Shown: one piece after another, positions 1-10,990 of the stretch
Layout: each line of letters starts with the position of its first letter
Position numbering within the stretch: the first letter of the stretch is position 1
DNA from: Cymbomonas tetramitiformis
Taxonomy: Eukaryota > Chlorophyta > Pyramimonadophyceae > Pyramimonadales > Pyramimonadaceae
DNA length: 47,241 bases
Direction of reading: 5' to 3'
Assembly (NCBI GenBank): GCA_001247695.2
Contig: LGRX02027766.1
Span: 1 to 47,241, forward strand
The notes under the pieces: generated by a model
Seen by the model: only the letters and a program-made list of their open reading frames with translations
Told to the model about the DNA's origin: nothing
Databases searched by the model: none
Translations under genes and position numbers: made by a program

Positions 1-639
1 AGCCAGGCACAACGAAGTGGCGAGGACCCTTTACGAAGCGATCAGGAAGGGATGAACGGGCGCCAGTCCGATCTGGATCGCGCACCACGCTGGGCTAGAC
101 GGGACTAACAAATGTACCCGCCCGATACCGGACTTCGTACTCAGAAGGGGTCAGTGCCGTAGGGGGACGGAAGGGACCACCCGGGGGCGAAGGACCCCCC
201 AGACGACATACCACACTTTGTAGATATTGTCATGATCAAGGGTGCAGAGGACGTCAGGGACGCCCCCCCAGGCAGGCCGGAAAACACCCACAGGGAGGAT
301 GTAGGAGAAATCCACCTCATAGAGGTGGCCTTCACGTGGGACACTCGCTGGTATGTGTCCCTTCACGATAAACTCAACAAGTATGAGCCCCTTATGGAGC
401 TACTCAGATCCAAAGGCTATAAAGTGTTCTTTCACCCGATGGTTTTCGGAACCACGGGGTCGGTATATGAACACAACGCAAGGGCTCTCACGCAACACCT
501 CGGCTTCAACAAGAAGGAAGCGGAAGCCCTCCTCAAGAAAATCAGTAGCATCGCGGTGGAATGGGCTGCCAAGATGTTGATTTCACACAGCAGGTCGGAG
601 AAGGAGAAGGCTCTAAAAAACAGTAAGAAGCCGCCTTGA
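1..639 (+). pseudogene. 3' end of a retroelement: probable restriction-like endonuclease (RLE) domain, frameshifted
   Basis: An ORF at 232-639 encodes 135 residues that resemble the C-terminal RLE of early-branching LINEs. It contains a hydrophobic strand ending in LIEVAF, then a K-x2-KY segment (KLNKYEPLMELL), then GYKVFFHP and FGTTGSVYEHN. Upstream, in another frame (2-52), RHNEVARTLYEAI resembles the helix that precedes the RLE core after the CCHC knuckle in such proteins, so at least one frameshift separates the two. In the family this domain nicks target DNA for target-primed reverse transcription. The reverse transcriptase itself would lie left of the window. The element runs opposite to the LINE that starts at about 712, so the two meet tail to tail. 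The domain call rests on motif pattern alone. Confidence 0.5.
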
Positions 640-711
640 TTGTGCATGTGACTAGGGGCAGGCGTAACAGCTGTGCACCTTCAAATATCACGCTTCCAGT
701 AGGAAGAGTCA

Positions 712-740
712 CATTTTTTCTTTTTTTTCTTTTTTCTTTT
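712..740 (-). other. A-rich 3' tail of the minus-strand LINE
   Basis: The + strand is almost pure T with scattered C from about 712 to 739, so the minus strand reads as an A-rich run with G interruptions. It lies just downstream of the minus-strand RNase H ORF and is translated as a Lys/Arg-rich stretch. This is what a LINE poly(A)-like tail would look like. It marks the probable 3' end of the element, inserted into the tail of the + strand RLE element. The short flanking words GTGACT (about 648) and AGTCAC (about 706) form an inverted pair. Confidence 0.55.
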
Positions 741-2938
741 CTTTGTGCTGGCAGTATTCTCAGTCTGCATTTGAGTATTGTTTTTCGTACCGCAAATGTG
801 GCTCGTTTCCAGAAGCCGTTCGCTATTTTGTGTAGTGGCGTGTCTCCTTTGAGGTGCTTCATTGTTTCGTTTAGCCAGCTTTCGGTGGCCCTGCCCTCTT
901 GAACCGGGGGGGCGTTCCTATTTTCCGTTCTGCTGTGTGCCATGTCGTGTTTTCGTTGTTTCCATCTTGTTCTGGGCATCGGGTCCTCCATCATTGCATG
1001 GACTCTGGACTCCTCTGTGACGCGGTCATGGTGAGCTTGTCTTTCATTTGTCGGCTTCCCTTGTGGCTCTTCCCGCTGCTCAATGAGTTCATTGAGCATG
1101 TCAAAAATTTCCTCGTCATTGTGTTCCTCTTGGGTCACTTCTAGTCTCTCCGCGAGCTCGTTGAGTTCCTTAAATATTTCTTCCCCTTCAGAGGGTGGGG
1201 GTGGTGTCTCTGCGGGTTCGGGGTCGTTTCCTCGGGTGGGGTCCATTCTGCCCTCTGTTTCCCGGTATTCTTGGTGCTCCTGCACCTCTCGCATAAGAAG
1301 CATCTCCTCTTCCTCCCTTTGTTCCATCATGGCCTTTATTTGCCTGTCTTCTAAGTCTTGGGTCTGGTCGGCTTGTTGCTGCTGGTTGGGTACCAGGTCC
1401 CGTATTGTCGCTTGCTCCTCTTCAGTTTGTTGCGCTTGGTCATGGTGCGCCTCCCATCTGAAATTGCGCTCAGTTTTCAGTTGGTGGGTCCAGGTTGTGG
1501 GTTCTCCCTGGAGTTCGGTCATTTTTGTTGAGAGTCTACTGTTTCCTTGGGCTTGCCGTTCACGGAGTAGTGTAGTTACGTATTTTTGTACCGCGAGCTT
1601 TCCTTTTAGCTCTCTGCTGTTCGAGTCCTCGTCTGGTACCATGGGTTTGACTTTTATTGTCTCGTTATTATCCCACGCTTCCGTGAGGGTTCCCGTAGTA
1701 CAGGCTTGTTTGGCTGCCTCGTCGGCTTTTTCGTTCCCCACAATCCCCGTGTGTGCCTTGACTTTTAGCAGTGAGACAGTGTGCCCTGCCGCTACTAATG
1801 CCTCAATGTTGACCAGTATGGCATACAGGAGGTCCCTTTGCTGGTGGTGTTCCATGTTGTGGGGTTTCGTTCTCATGCTCTCCAGTTGTCTAATGGAGTT
1901 GGCACTGTCCGTGCAAATGGTGAGTCCGTTGCCACTTGGTGGTGGCGGGAGCGTCACCGCTTTTTGTATGGCGAGAAGTTCGGCTCTGTTCACCTCTTGG
2001 TCCTCGCCTTCCCGTCGAATCATGTAGGTCTCCCCTTCCCCGGACCTGGGGTCCCATACCGCGGCTCCTGAGGCCCATTCTTTGCCTCCTTCTTCTGTTT
2101 CTATCTCTCTTTTGCTCCCGTCTGTGTAAAGGTACGAGGTTGCCTTGTGTGCCCTTTGAGGGGAGGGGTACGTCAATTGGGTTGGTGTGTCCCTCGGGGC
2201 TCTGTTCCTGGGGTCCTCTGTTCGGTCTCTTGTCAGTTTCCATCTCCTTCCTTGGACCCCCGGTTCGTGTTCGGGCCAGAAGTCAGTGGGGTATCTGACA
2301 ACTTTTGACCTCGCTACTTTGTCCCATATCGTTTGGGCGTCATTTTGTCTTGTAAGCCTGGTGTGTAAAGTGTTCGCTTCCACCACCTGTTGTACGGTGG
2401 GGGGGTGTATGTTCCATTTACCTCCCCTGCTTCCGGGGAGGAGTTCCCATTTGGCTGGTCCTTCTTCCACGTGGAGGTGGCTGTCCTCCCACCAAGTTTC
2501 CACTTCCGCTTGCACGTTGCAGCACTGGGGGCAGAGGTCGTTCCGCAAGTGTGGCCCTGTGCTGCACATTCTTCCCATTGCATTTGTCATGTCCTTTGTC
2601 TTAATTTCCGGGAGTTCGTATCGCTGCCATGGTCTTGTGTCCACCACACAGTCCACACTGGGGGTGTGTCCTTCTTGGTTTGGTTCGTTCGCATCGTGTA
2701 GGTTCGCCTCCCTTATCGGCTGTTCGACGGCTGAGGTGGTGCGGACCTTGCTCTGCGGGCAGGTTGTGAGTGCCCTCCTTATGCAGTCTGCGGCAGTGTC
2801 TGGGTCCCCGCAGTGTGCCTGCCATCCCGCTTTGTTGGCAACTATCAGCACCCTGAGGTTCCAGTTGCATTGTTTCGCTTGTTGGTGGGTGGCACCCATC
2901 CAGTGGTCAGGGGGTAGAAACGCCTTGTGGTATTTCAA
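740..2938 (-). CDS. LINE ORF2 C-terminal part: zinc knuckle, RNase H and Gln/Glu-rich tail
   Basis: The ORF stays open past the A-rich tail down to 542, but the element probably ends near 740. Residues about 130-165 hold a CPQC...ET...H pattern like the zinc knuckle found between RT and RNase H in LINEs. RNase H follows with its acidic residues in order: TDGS (about residue 270), NRAELLAI (about 320), CTDSANS (about 343) and KAHTGIVGNEKADEAAK (about 390-405). This enzyme removes RNA from RNA:DNA hybrids during reverse transcription. Residues about 430-690 are rich in Gln and Glu and probably form coiled coil. The tail ends in a Lys/Arg-rich stretch encoded by the A-rich tail, and no obvious native stop precedes it. 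It is separated from the preceding frame (2907-4745) by a frameshift near 2920. Confidence 0.75.
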
Positions 2939-4830
2939 ATAGTTCGTGTATTAGGTGCCCTGCGTGTGCGTTGTATAGTTTCCTGTATGGGGTTTTCTCA
3001 TATGTCGGGTATACTCCGACCCCGAACACCGGTTCTTGTGTGGTGGTGGCCGCAATGGCAAAGTCCAGTGCCTTTTTGAGGTCCTGTGGCGTGTATTCTG
3101 GGTTGAACTGGTAGGCCCCCAAATTCATCCAGTTTGTCGTCCAGGCTGAGCCTCTGGCCCCGAACACCTTGTCTCTGTCATACTTGGCGTAGTACGTCGT
3201 GGTGTTGTGGTGAACATTGAGGGGTGAGGCAAATAGTTCAGTGGTAATTCCGAATGCCTGTTGTAGTGCCCTTTGCATCTGGGCAGGGAATGTCCAATGG
3301 TTTTGCAAGTTCTTTTTTCGTTCCTCCTTTTCTTCTTTGCTTGAGTACCTAATGAGGAGGTGCCCTATTTCCTCCTCGAACGTGGAGACCTGTATTTTAT
3401 GGTCCTCCCACATTTCAGTGCGTAGTGTGCGCTGGTGTGGGGTTTGGTGGTCTGTGGTACCCACTGCCTGGGTGTACCTTTCGTGTAGCCTGAGAAGCTT
3501 TTCTTTCGTGAGGGTGCCTATGTACTTCCCATTCCTGTGGTAGCTGTGGGCGAGTTCCCCCTCTAGCCGTAGCTGGCAGTGGTGCTCTCTGTTGTCCACA
3601 ATGTCCTGTTCTGGGTTGGTTTCTGTCGGGTCCAGTGTTAGGTTTCCTGCATGTAGTGTGGGCCAGGCCTGTCCCAGGTGCGGCCTTCCGGCCAGTATTT
3701 CTCTAAGGCCTGTGGGGTGAGTCACCTGGGAGCCCCTTGTTCGCAGTCTTCTATTCAGGGCTGGGAAGGTGGTCGCGCTTTGGCCCCTTCGTTTGGCTAG
3801 TTTTAGGTAGTCAGTTATGGTTTCCCTTGTACTCCATGAGTAGGAGTCATCCCCCTCTGAGTGCCTCCACTGGGTTCTGTACTGCGTCACTAGGGAGTGG
3901 GGGTCCGTTGGATCAACGAGTAGGGTCCTCATTGCCACAATCTCTTTCGGCTTGTCTATCGTTTGGCCTTTCTCAAAGCCTGTCTCGAGTTTTTCGGCCA
4001 TGGGGTCTATTTCATCTATCCATTTAGTTTGTGAGCGTGTGTGGAGGGGCTGAGGTTCTTCCTCTTCCTCCCTCGGTACTGGGCCGGTAGTCTCCGTTTC
4101 GTTAATCCTTGTAAGCGGGTGCAGGGAGAGTTGCCTGTGAATCTCTTCCCTGGGGACCAGCCTCGCCTCCCATTCCGTCATTTTGGCCCTTAGCTGCTCC
4201 GAGTTGAGGCGCGGGAGGTTGGTTCGTATTGCGTGGGGGTCCAGCGGCCCCTCACTGGGCATGCTCCTGTATTGTTGCTTCAGCCGTCGGTTTGTGAGAC
4301 TGTCATAGAAGTCCCCCGGCTTCGCTATGTCCCTCGGCTGGGCTTCGCACAGGTATGGGTATAGGTGTGCCAGGCCTTTTGCTATGGCACTGCGGTCTGT
4401 GTTGAGGGTTGCATCTGCTGTGCATTGTTCCCTGACGTTCACCTGGCTAATCGCATGTTGGCCATCTCGGGTAGTAAGGAGCGCTAGGTCTGGGAAGTGT
4501 GTAAAAAGTTTGAGGCACGTTGTGAAATTTATCGCAGTTGGCGTGTCCTTGGGTATTGTGAGCCTGGCGGTTTGGTCTGTGCACATCGCCTGCCAGTCTG
4601 GAGGCGCCGGTATGTCCCCATCCATTATTTTGCCTGCTTTCGTTTTCCTCGTTGTCCCTTCCATCTCTTTGTCGGACTTTCTTCTGGTCGCCCCTTTTAG
4701 CTGTTCCATTATCTTTGGTGTTGGGGTTTGGAGTTGTCTGAGCATTCCCTCCGTCCCCTGGGGCGTAATGTTGTATCTGAGTAGGGCATTGAGTTTTCTT
4801 AGTGTGTTGTGTTTTGTCTGGTGCCCCCCC
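2907..4830 (-). CDS. LINE ORF2 middle part, between RT and RNase H (unassigned domain)
   Basis: This frame continues ORF2 after a one-base slip at the nine-C run near 4824; the stop-free frame starts upstream of the first ATG at 4745. Most of it is charged and I do not recognise it. The last about 80 residues read NTTTYYAKYDRDKVFGARG, then W-x2-NWMNLGAYQFNPEYTP, then helices and FGVGVYPTYEKTPY. In the next frame this goes on as AFLPPDHW and WNLRVLIVANKAG. The spacing of an NPxY-like tetrad, a helix, then a strand ending in P faintly resembles the second half of DNA amino-methyltransferases seen in some retroelements. That resemblance is weak and no cofactor-binding loop was found. Alternatives are a structural linker or a degenerate thumb/connection domain. 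Confidence 0.5.
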
Positions 4831-7800
4831 CCAGAGTTTGTCGAGGTCTGTGCAATTCCTGCGTGTGGTGCTGTGGTATTCTACCAGCCCTCTGGTGGAC
4901 CTGCTGACGTGGGACATTCTGAGTCTCGACTTTAGGTTTATTTGCCTCCACGCCGGGCCCCGTACCGCTCCTCTGTCCTCTTCGCTGTGCATGGCCTCCA
5001 GTAGTCCGCTCCAAATCGACTGGGCGTAGACTGCTTGGAGTGGCACCATGCCCAAGCCGAATTTTTCCTTTTCCTGTGTGGTGAAAATGTTTGGCGTTCC
5101 GTTGCGGGGCAGACCTTGTATGTTCTTTGTGGCCCCACCTATTATTTTGTTGAAGTCGTCTATTTCGCCCGATGTGTATAGCCCTAGTAGGTGCAATCCA
5201 TATCTGAATTTCCCCAGTATTGCGGAGTGAAGGGAGTATTCCTTTTGGTCCGGCGTTAGTGAGGAGCGTAGTAGAGCTTGTATTCTGTGGTTCATCTCTT
5301 CCTTAGCGGCCTCTTTCTCTTTGTCCCACCTGCCTGTGAATGCCAGTAGTACTCCCAGGTATTTGTATGTGTCGTCTGGCTTGAGTACCTTGAAGTGGCT
5401 TAGCTTACCGTCCACTCCCAGTATTTTGAGGTCTTTATGGAGTTGTTCGGGTATGGAGACCCCATTTTTTATGCCGGTTATGGCTGACTTGGTGAGGTTA
5501 TTTTTGAGTTCACTCCACTGTGAGAATGCCTGTAGTTTGTGTAGCTGAGCTCTCATGTGGAAAATCGTAGAGCACAGTATGAGTAGGTCGTCGACGAACG
5601 CCCCTGCTGTTGTCCTGAGGGGGCCCAGCCTTTCCTGTTCTGCTGCATACTTGTGTTGGTACCCATGCTCTCCCACCTCTAGCCATCTTAACAACGGTTC
5701 CTGGTATATTATGAAAAGGAGGGGGCTCATGCTGTCTCCCTGGAGGAGTCCTCTTTGCACCTGTACAGTTTTGTGTGAGGTTTCCCCTCCTACCCTGGTG
5801 TTCATGGACATTGTGTCATGGCTTTGTGTACCTAGGACATCCCGCACCACCTGTGTGAGTTCGTCGGGTATTCCAAGGTACTGCATCGTGTGCAGTAGTT
5901 TGTTGTGGTCCACTGAGCCGTACGCATTTTCGAAGTCTACATACAGGCCATGCAGTTCTCGTCCTGAGACGTTTGCATCCTCAATCGCATTGGTTACTCT
6001 GGTGAGTTGTCGAAGCGTGTTCCTTTTTTCCCTTGAGCCTTCCTGCGCCTGGGCTAGTATTCCTTGCGTTTCGCAGAACGTGGAGAGCATGTTTGCTATC
6101 TGTGAGGTGTACAGTTTGAATACCCCTTCGAGCAGGGCTATGGGTCGGTAGTTTTGCTGTAAGGTGACATCCCCTTTCTTGTGGTGGAAGCAGAATGTCC
6201 CTTTTTTCCAGGTGAGAGGGACATGTTTGCTGTTCCACATTTCCAGCATGAGTGCGTGTAGTGCATCGTGGAAGTCCTCTGGCATGTACTTAAGAATTTC
6301 GTTCGGGGTCCTGGTGGGGCCTGGTGCTTTGTTGTTGTTTAGGGTGTGCACCGCTTTGCTGTAGCCCTGTCGACTTATTGTGAGGTCCAACCCAGTGGGG
6401 TCTGGTCTTGGCGTCTTTATGAGGCGCTCCCTGTGAGCTGGGTCTTCCCATGGTGGGGGTTTCGAGTCGGGTGGACTACGGTGCTCCATCCTGTATGGTG
6501 CCGAGTGAGCCATGTGGTCTGCTAATGCGTTTGCGATGTTCCCGTGGCCTACAGCCAGGTTGCCCTCCCTGTCCTGTAGGGCCTGTATGTTCGCCGTGGG
6601 GGCATGGCCTGTTTCTTGCGCCTTGGCATATATCCTTTTGTGGTACCTTTTTTGGTTGTTCCAGTATTCTTTTATAGTTTTGTCATTGTGCCTTTGCTTG
6701 GCTTGTTTCCAGTGCTGTTTTACTACTTTGTGCGCTGCCGACCTTTCTTTTTTGGCCTCCTCAGTAAGCCACGACACCCATTCTTTTGCATCTGCATTGT
6801 CCCTGTCCGTTGGGCCTTTCATTTCTCCTTCCTTCAGGCTTCGGAGGGTTGAGTGTTCCGTGTGTGGGTTTCGTAGGTGTCGTTTGGTTTGCTTGTGCAT
6901 CCGCATATTGAGTATTGCGGCGTCCCTTTCCTTCCTGTCCTTTTTGCTCATTAGCAGGTCTTTTGCCACTCGGTTGGAGGTGCCTCCAACTGTTGTAGTC
7001 GGCAGCTCGTCGTCCTGTAGCGCACATTTGTTCGCCTCGGTGAGTATGTTTAGTACTGTTTCCCCTGCTCTGTCTATGGTGGCGTGCGCTACTTGCCTGT
7101 TGTCCTCTTCCCTGCATTGTGTGGCTATATCTGTTATGCGTTTCAGTTCAGCAGTTCTGGCATAGTCGTGCGTCCTGAGGAGGACGCTTTGTGTTTTGTC
7201 CCTGTGGGTTTTGTTCAGGGGCGTGTCCAGCTTTACATGCCCTGGTTGGGGGTCGCGGTCCACATATGGTTCGTGGGTGTCTATGCTGTCCAACTGGAGG
7301 GTTGCTAGGCTCACCATCTCGTGGTCACTCGTGTGGTGCCGGGTGAGGTGTGTGGTGCCCCCCATCTCGTATTGCGCCTGCTTGTTCCTCGGTGCAAGCC
7401 ATCTGTCAATGTTTCTGTTTTTCGCCCAGTTCAGTGTGGTATTGACTGGCGGGCCTACATTGTGGAGGTCTAGCTCCTCCGCAAGTTTCGTCCATTGCCT
7501 GTCGGTTTTTGTCATCCCTTTACCTGTGCTGGTGTTGCTCGCATTGAGGTCTCCTCCTATAACTACATGCTCGTTCGCTTTTTCCGCGGTTTTCCGGAGT
7601 AGGTTGGTTGTGTACTTGAGTATTTTGTCCCTGGTTTTCCACTCCTCTGCCCCTGGCGGGTTGTAAATGCCTAGCACGTGGTACATTACCTCTCCGGGCA
7701 GGTGCAGTACAACGTGTAGGAGGTACCCCTCGAGGTGTCTCGCAGGGACAACATGGTGGTTGTGTGCGTGGCTGTAGGGGTTGCCGAGGAGTATTGCCAC

Positions 7801-8667
7801 TCCTCCTTTCATTGCCTGTTCTGCCGTGCCCTCTGTTTTTTGCACCTCAGTTTTGGTGCCTATTGCAGTGTATTGCATGTCTCTAAATCTCCTCATCACA
7901 CTGTCGTGTGCGTGTTTCACTTCCGTGAGTACAATTACTTGTAGACTCTGTTGGTTTTGGCCTCTTTTGCTAATGACTTCGGCAAGGTCGAGGCAGGCAT
8001 CACTTTGTCCCGCCACATTCCATGTGAGCATGTGTAGGCGGTCCTTCCCTATGTCCGCCTTTATTGGTTCTGTGAGAGGGGGTTGGTATTCTCGGGAGTC
8101 CTGACTTGCCTCTGGTGCTTCCAGTCGTGTGTCTTCGAATTTTTCCCATTGTGTTGTTGGTTCGTCCCGTACCTGCTCCCATTCTTCGTTTGGGTGGGTT
8201 TCCTGTGCTTGCTGTTCCTCAAATGTTTGCCCGTCGTCACTTGGGGGTGTCGTGGGGGCTAATCTATGGAGCCATCCCCATAGACCTGGTTGCTTCGTAG
8301 CAATTTTGCGTCCCCTCTCTTGGGTTTGCGGTGCCTGTCCCCCGGCCTCTGGGTTTGTGTTCAGGCCATCCGCAGGCCTCTGGGTCTCCGCCGCTCGCTG
8401 GCTGTCCACCTGCGTCCGGCTTTGCCCCTTGGCAGTGGCCATCCTTTCTTTTACTGGCAGCTGTATGGTCTTTCTGTAGGCGGTTATCGCCGTTCTGTCG
8501 GTGGCCCCCCATTTGCTGACCGCCTCGTTGAAGTGGGTGGGCCAGTGTCCCCCTGGGCATGTTTTTTGGTAGTGCATCCAAGCTTCGGTGGCCATCAGGA
8601 CCCACACCCCGCAGCTGTATTGGTCCTGTGCACTTTGGTTGCCTACATTCATCAGTTCCACTGTCAC
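4830..8667 (-). CDS. LINE ORF2: Ulp1-like catalytic Cys segment, APE endonuclease and reverse transcriptase
   Basis: About residues 1-30 carry the end of a C48-like cysteine protease (NQSAQDQYSCGVWVLMA: Gln and catalytic Cys); the His and Asp lie in the preceding frame (8688-9014). Residues about 210-455 form an APE/EEP endonuclease: TWNVAGQSD, VIVLTEVKH, GGDLNAS and TSDHEM are the conserved catalytic blocks that nick target DNA. Residues about 815-1110 are reverse transcriptase: NYRPIAL, LYVDFENAYGSVDH, QRGLLQGDSMSPLLF and the catalytic box AFVDDLLIL near residue 1024. The open frame continues to 4447, but beyond the nine-C run at about 4824 its translation becomes low-complexity and the genuine frame moves to the 2907-4830 ORF. 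Long charged linkers separate the domains. The protein would act in cis on its own transcript. Confidence 0.85.
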
Positions 8668-8687
8668 TTGTTTGTTGAGTGCCTTGG

Positions 8688-9014
8688 TCAGGTGTTCTGC
8701 CGGCAGTTGGTTAATTCCGCCGTTAGCCTTTTGGTGTTGCGTAGAGTTGCATTGGTTCTCCCATTCGAGGAGTCATATATCCAGAGCTTGAGTTTGTCAT
8801 TTCCTTTGTCTGGTCCGGCCAGCACTACCCTCCAGTGTTTGCCATCGCAAACCGGTATGCAGAAGCTCCGGGAGTTCCCGAGTAGCTGTAATGCCTTCGT
8901 TGTGTGTGGCTCTCTGTTATTATCCGGTTTTAGTGTTTCTCTTATTGTGGCTATTACCAGGGGGGGCATTGGGTCATCTTTATATAGTGAGTGGGCATGT
9001 TGCATTTGGAACAT
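8688..9014 (-). CDS. LINE ORF2 N terminus: Ulp1/C48-like cysteine protease, His-Asp half
   Basis: The frame starts at an ATG at 9014 and encodes about 109 residues. CDGKHWRVVLAGP supplies a His followed by a strand, and KLWIYDSSNG supplies an Asp. After a frameshift at about 8700, the next frame supplies Gln (NQSAQDQ) and Cys (YSCGVWV). His, Asp, Gln and Cys come in the order and spacing of Ulp1/SENP-type (C48) peptidases, which process or remove ubiquitin-like modifiers. The fold match is by motif only; the N-terminal substrate-binding part is short or diverged. A protease here could cut the ORF2 polyprotein or remove SUMO-like tags at the target site, but that is speculation. The downstream frames carry the endonuclease and RT of the same protein. 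Confidence 0.6.
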   Translation of the reverse strand: MFQMQHAHSLYKDDPMPPLVIATIRETLKPDNNREPHTTKALQLLGNSRSFCIPVCDGKHWRVVLAGPDKGNDKLKLWIYDSSNGRTNATLRNTKRLTAELTNCRQNT

Positions 9015-9767
9015 GTTTATTTAGTCGGCCCTTCTTCTCAAATAGTCCCTTCGTGGTGGTGTTGTATGGGTACATTTCCGCGTGGTCCTGGCTTCCTCCA
9101 CCCGTCATGTTTGTTTTCCAGCAACGGGTGTGCTGCCTCATCCTTTGCCCAATCTTCCGCATCAGCGGTCTGCCTTTCGTTGGGGTGCCTTCTTTTATCG
9201 CAGTTACCGCGTGTTCTGGTCTCCTTGTTCTAACTAACATGGGTTTACCGTTGCAGTAAATTATCCTGAGTAATTTGTAGCCATGGGGTGGCTGTGTCCA
9301 CCGTGTCGCTGCATTCCTCGCTGTGGTCCGTTTTCTTCGTATTCTGCGGCTACGCGTTATGTTGTTGCGCTTAGTGTTGTTTGTTCCACTTGTGCAACCA
9401 GGAGTCTTCTCACTTGGTATTAGCGTAATTATCAGTATAGTGAGTATTGGGGTTATGGCAAATGCAGCGTTCCATAGTGGCCTGGTAGCTCCGTGTCGTG
9501 CTCCCCTTGGGTAGCGTGGTTCTGCTTGCATCTGTGAGTTTATGGTTACAGCGTTACATCGCCCTAGACCGTCTGCTGTAGCGCCCCTAATCTCCTGTTC
9601 AGGGTGGGTTTTGTTTTCGGTACATTGTCCCACCATTTTGTGAGAGTTCCTATTTATTTTGGTGTGTTTCCCAGTTTTTCCAATTTTAACGTAGAGTACT
9701 TTTGGGAATTCGCTTGTGGTCGAAAGTCGGCAATTCGTCCTCATACTTTTCGTGTGTTGTCCCCAAA
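9015..9767 (-). other. LINE region between monomers and ORF2, with part of monomer 1
   Basis: An open minus-strand frame runs from 9783 to 8980 (267 residues, ATG at 9783 inside the CACTA terminal repeat, so that start is not native). It holds the broken monomer 1 (about 9541-9767; product contains TTSEFPKVLYVKI and GLGRCNAVTINS). It then has a hydrophobic stretch (AAFAITPILTILIITLI) that could span a membrane, and a Lys/Arg-rich tail. The frame ends just inside ORF2. I cannot say whether it is translated. It may be spacer or 5' leader of ORF2, since the same open frame runs through the other monomers at 18.35-19.2 kb. Confidence 0.45.
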
Positions 9768-9810
9768 CCCTACAGATCTGCAACCCTTGGGAAAGCTTTC
9801 CATAGGCATG
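9768..9810 (+). repeat. Left terminal inverted repeat of the CACTA-like element
   Basis: This is 43 bp, identical to the reverse complement of 18074-18116. It begins CCCTACAGATCTGCAACC and its inner end contains TTTCCATAGG, the motif that is repeated throughout the element. Confidence 0.95.
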
Positions 9811-10990
9811 GAAACGGGTGAAAACCCTATGGAAAAGCCCTATGGAAAAGGGAAAATGGATACTGGAGGTTATCTCGAAAACAAAAATTTTGAGTTTCCA
9901 TCCCTATACTCACCCTTGGGAAGGTTTTCATTATTTTCCAGGGCATTCCATAGGGTGATTGTGCTTTCCATAGGGTTTTCCAAGGCATTCCATAGGGATG
10001 ATTGTGGCGTCCATACCTATGGAACGTTTTCCATAGGGATGGAAGGAATCGTATGGAAAATATCGTATGGAAAACCCTATGGAAACCCAATGGAAAGTCC
10101 TGGAATATCAAGCGCTTTCCGTACCTATGTCATCCCTATAGCCTTCCTATGGAAAGCCGTATGGAAAACCCTGTGGAAAAACACACGGATCTGTTCCATC
10201 CCTATGATAACCCTATGCTGGCCCTATGGAACCTAATAGGTCATACCTATGGAAATCTTTTCCCCAGGCATGGTACCCCTTGGGAAACTTGTTTCCATAT
10301 GGACGGTGTACCTATGGAAGCGAATTCCATAGGCGTAGTATCCCTTGGGAAGCAATCTTCCATACGGTCGATATACCTATGGAACATTTTCCACAGGTAT
10401 GGTATCCCCTGGGAAAGATCTTTCCATACGGACATTATGCGTACGGAAGACGGGCCCATACACTTAGCGTCCCTTGGGAAATAGGTTTCCATACGGCCGA
10501 CATACTTATGGAAAGGTTTTCCACTGGGTGGCTCACCTTTGGGAAAGATTGTTCCATAGGATGGCTATACCTATGGAAACACGATTCCATACGTGCTGTA
10601 TACTTATGGAAAGGTATTCCATACGGATATTATACGTATGATTCCGTTAACAGCATCAGGAGTATACCTATGGAAACGCTTTCCGTAGGGTGACCCGCCC
10701 TATGGAATTCATATTCCATACGGTTATTATACTTATGGAGAGCATTTTCCGCAGGTGTACTATACCTACGGAAAGCTTTTTCCCCAGGGATACCATGCGT
10801 ATGATAACCGTATATTATAGGTATGGAAAACATCTTTCCCTACGTATGTTATCCGTATGGAAACTATTTACTATAGGCATAGTATAGGTATGGAACCAGT
10901 AGATATATATGGTTTCCATAGGCACGATATAGGGATAATATCGGAATGCTATACGTATGGAACTTAATTAATATTTACTTTCCATAGGCA
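9811..10990. repeat. Left subterminal array of CCTATGGAAA / TTTCCATAGG palindromes
   Basis: This stretch has no convincing gene. It is built from imperfect palindromes in which CTATGGAAA is followed a few bases later by TTTCCATAG, repeated about every 33 bp from 10240 to 10640 and more loosely elsewhere. Alternate units carry the variant CCTTGGGAAA. ORFs of 65-210 residues across it (for example 9604-10236) encode only repeats of motif-derived Trp/Met/Pro-rich peptides and are treated as artefacts. Such arrays in CACTA elements serve as binding sites for an element-encoded protein; here the binding protein is unknown. Confidence 0.8.

Noticed and set aside
636..2942. + strand ORFs opposite LINE ORF2 (for example 1083-2027 and 2187-2942)
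   Set aside because: Shadows of the RNase H-bearing minus-strand frame, with Cys/Ser-rich composition and no motif.
9604..10833. ORFs rich in Trp, Met and Pro across the CCTATGGAAA array
   Set aside because: Peptides simply repeat the motif in changing frames; no domain, and they lie in non-coding subterminal DNA.
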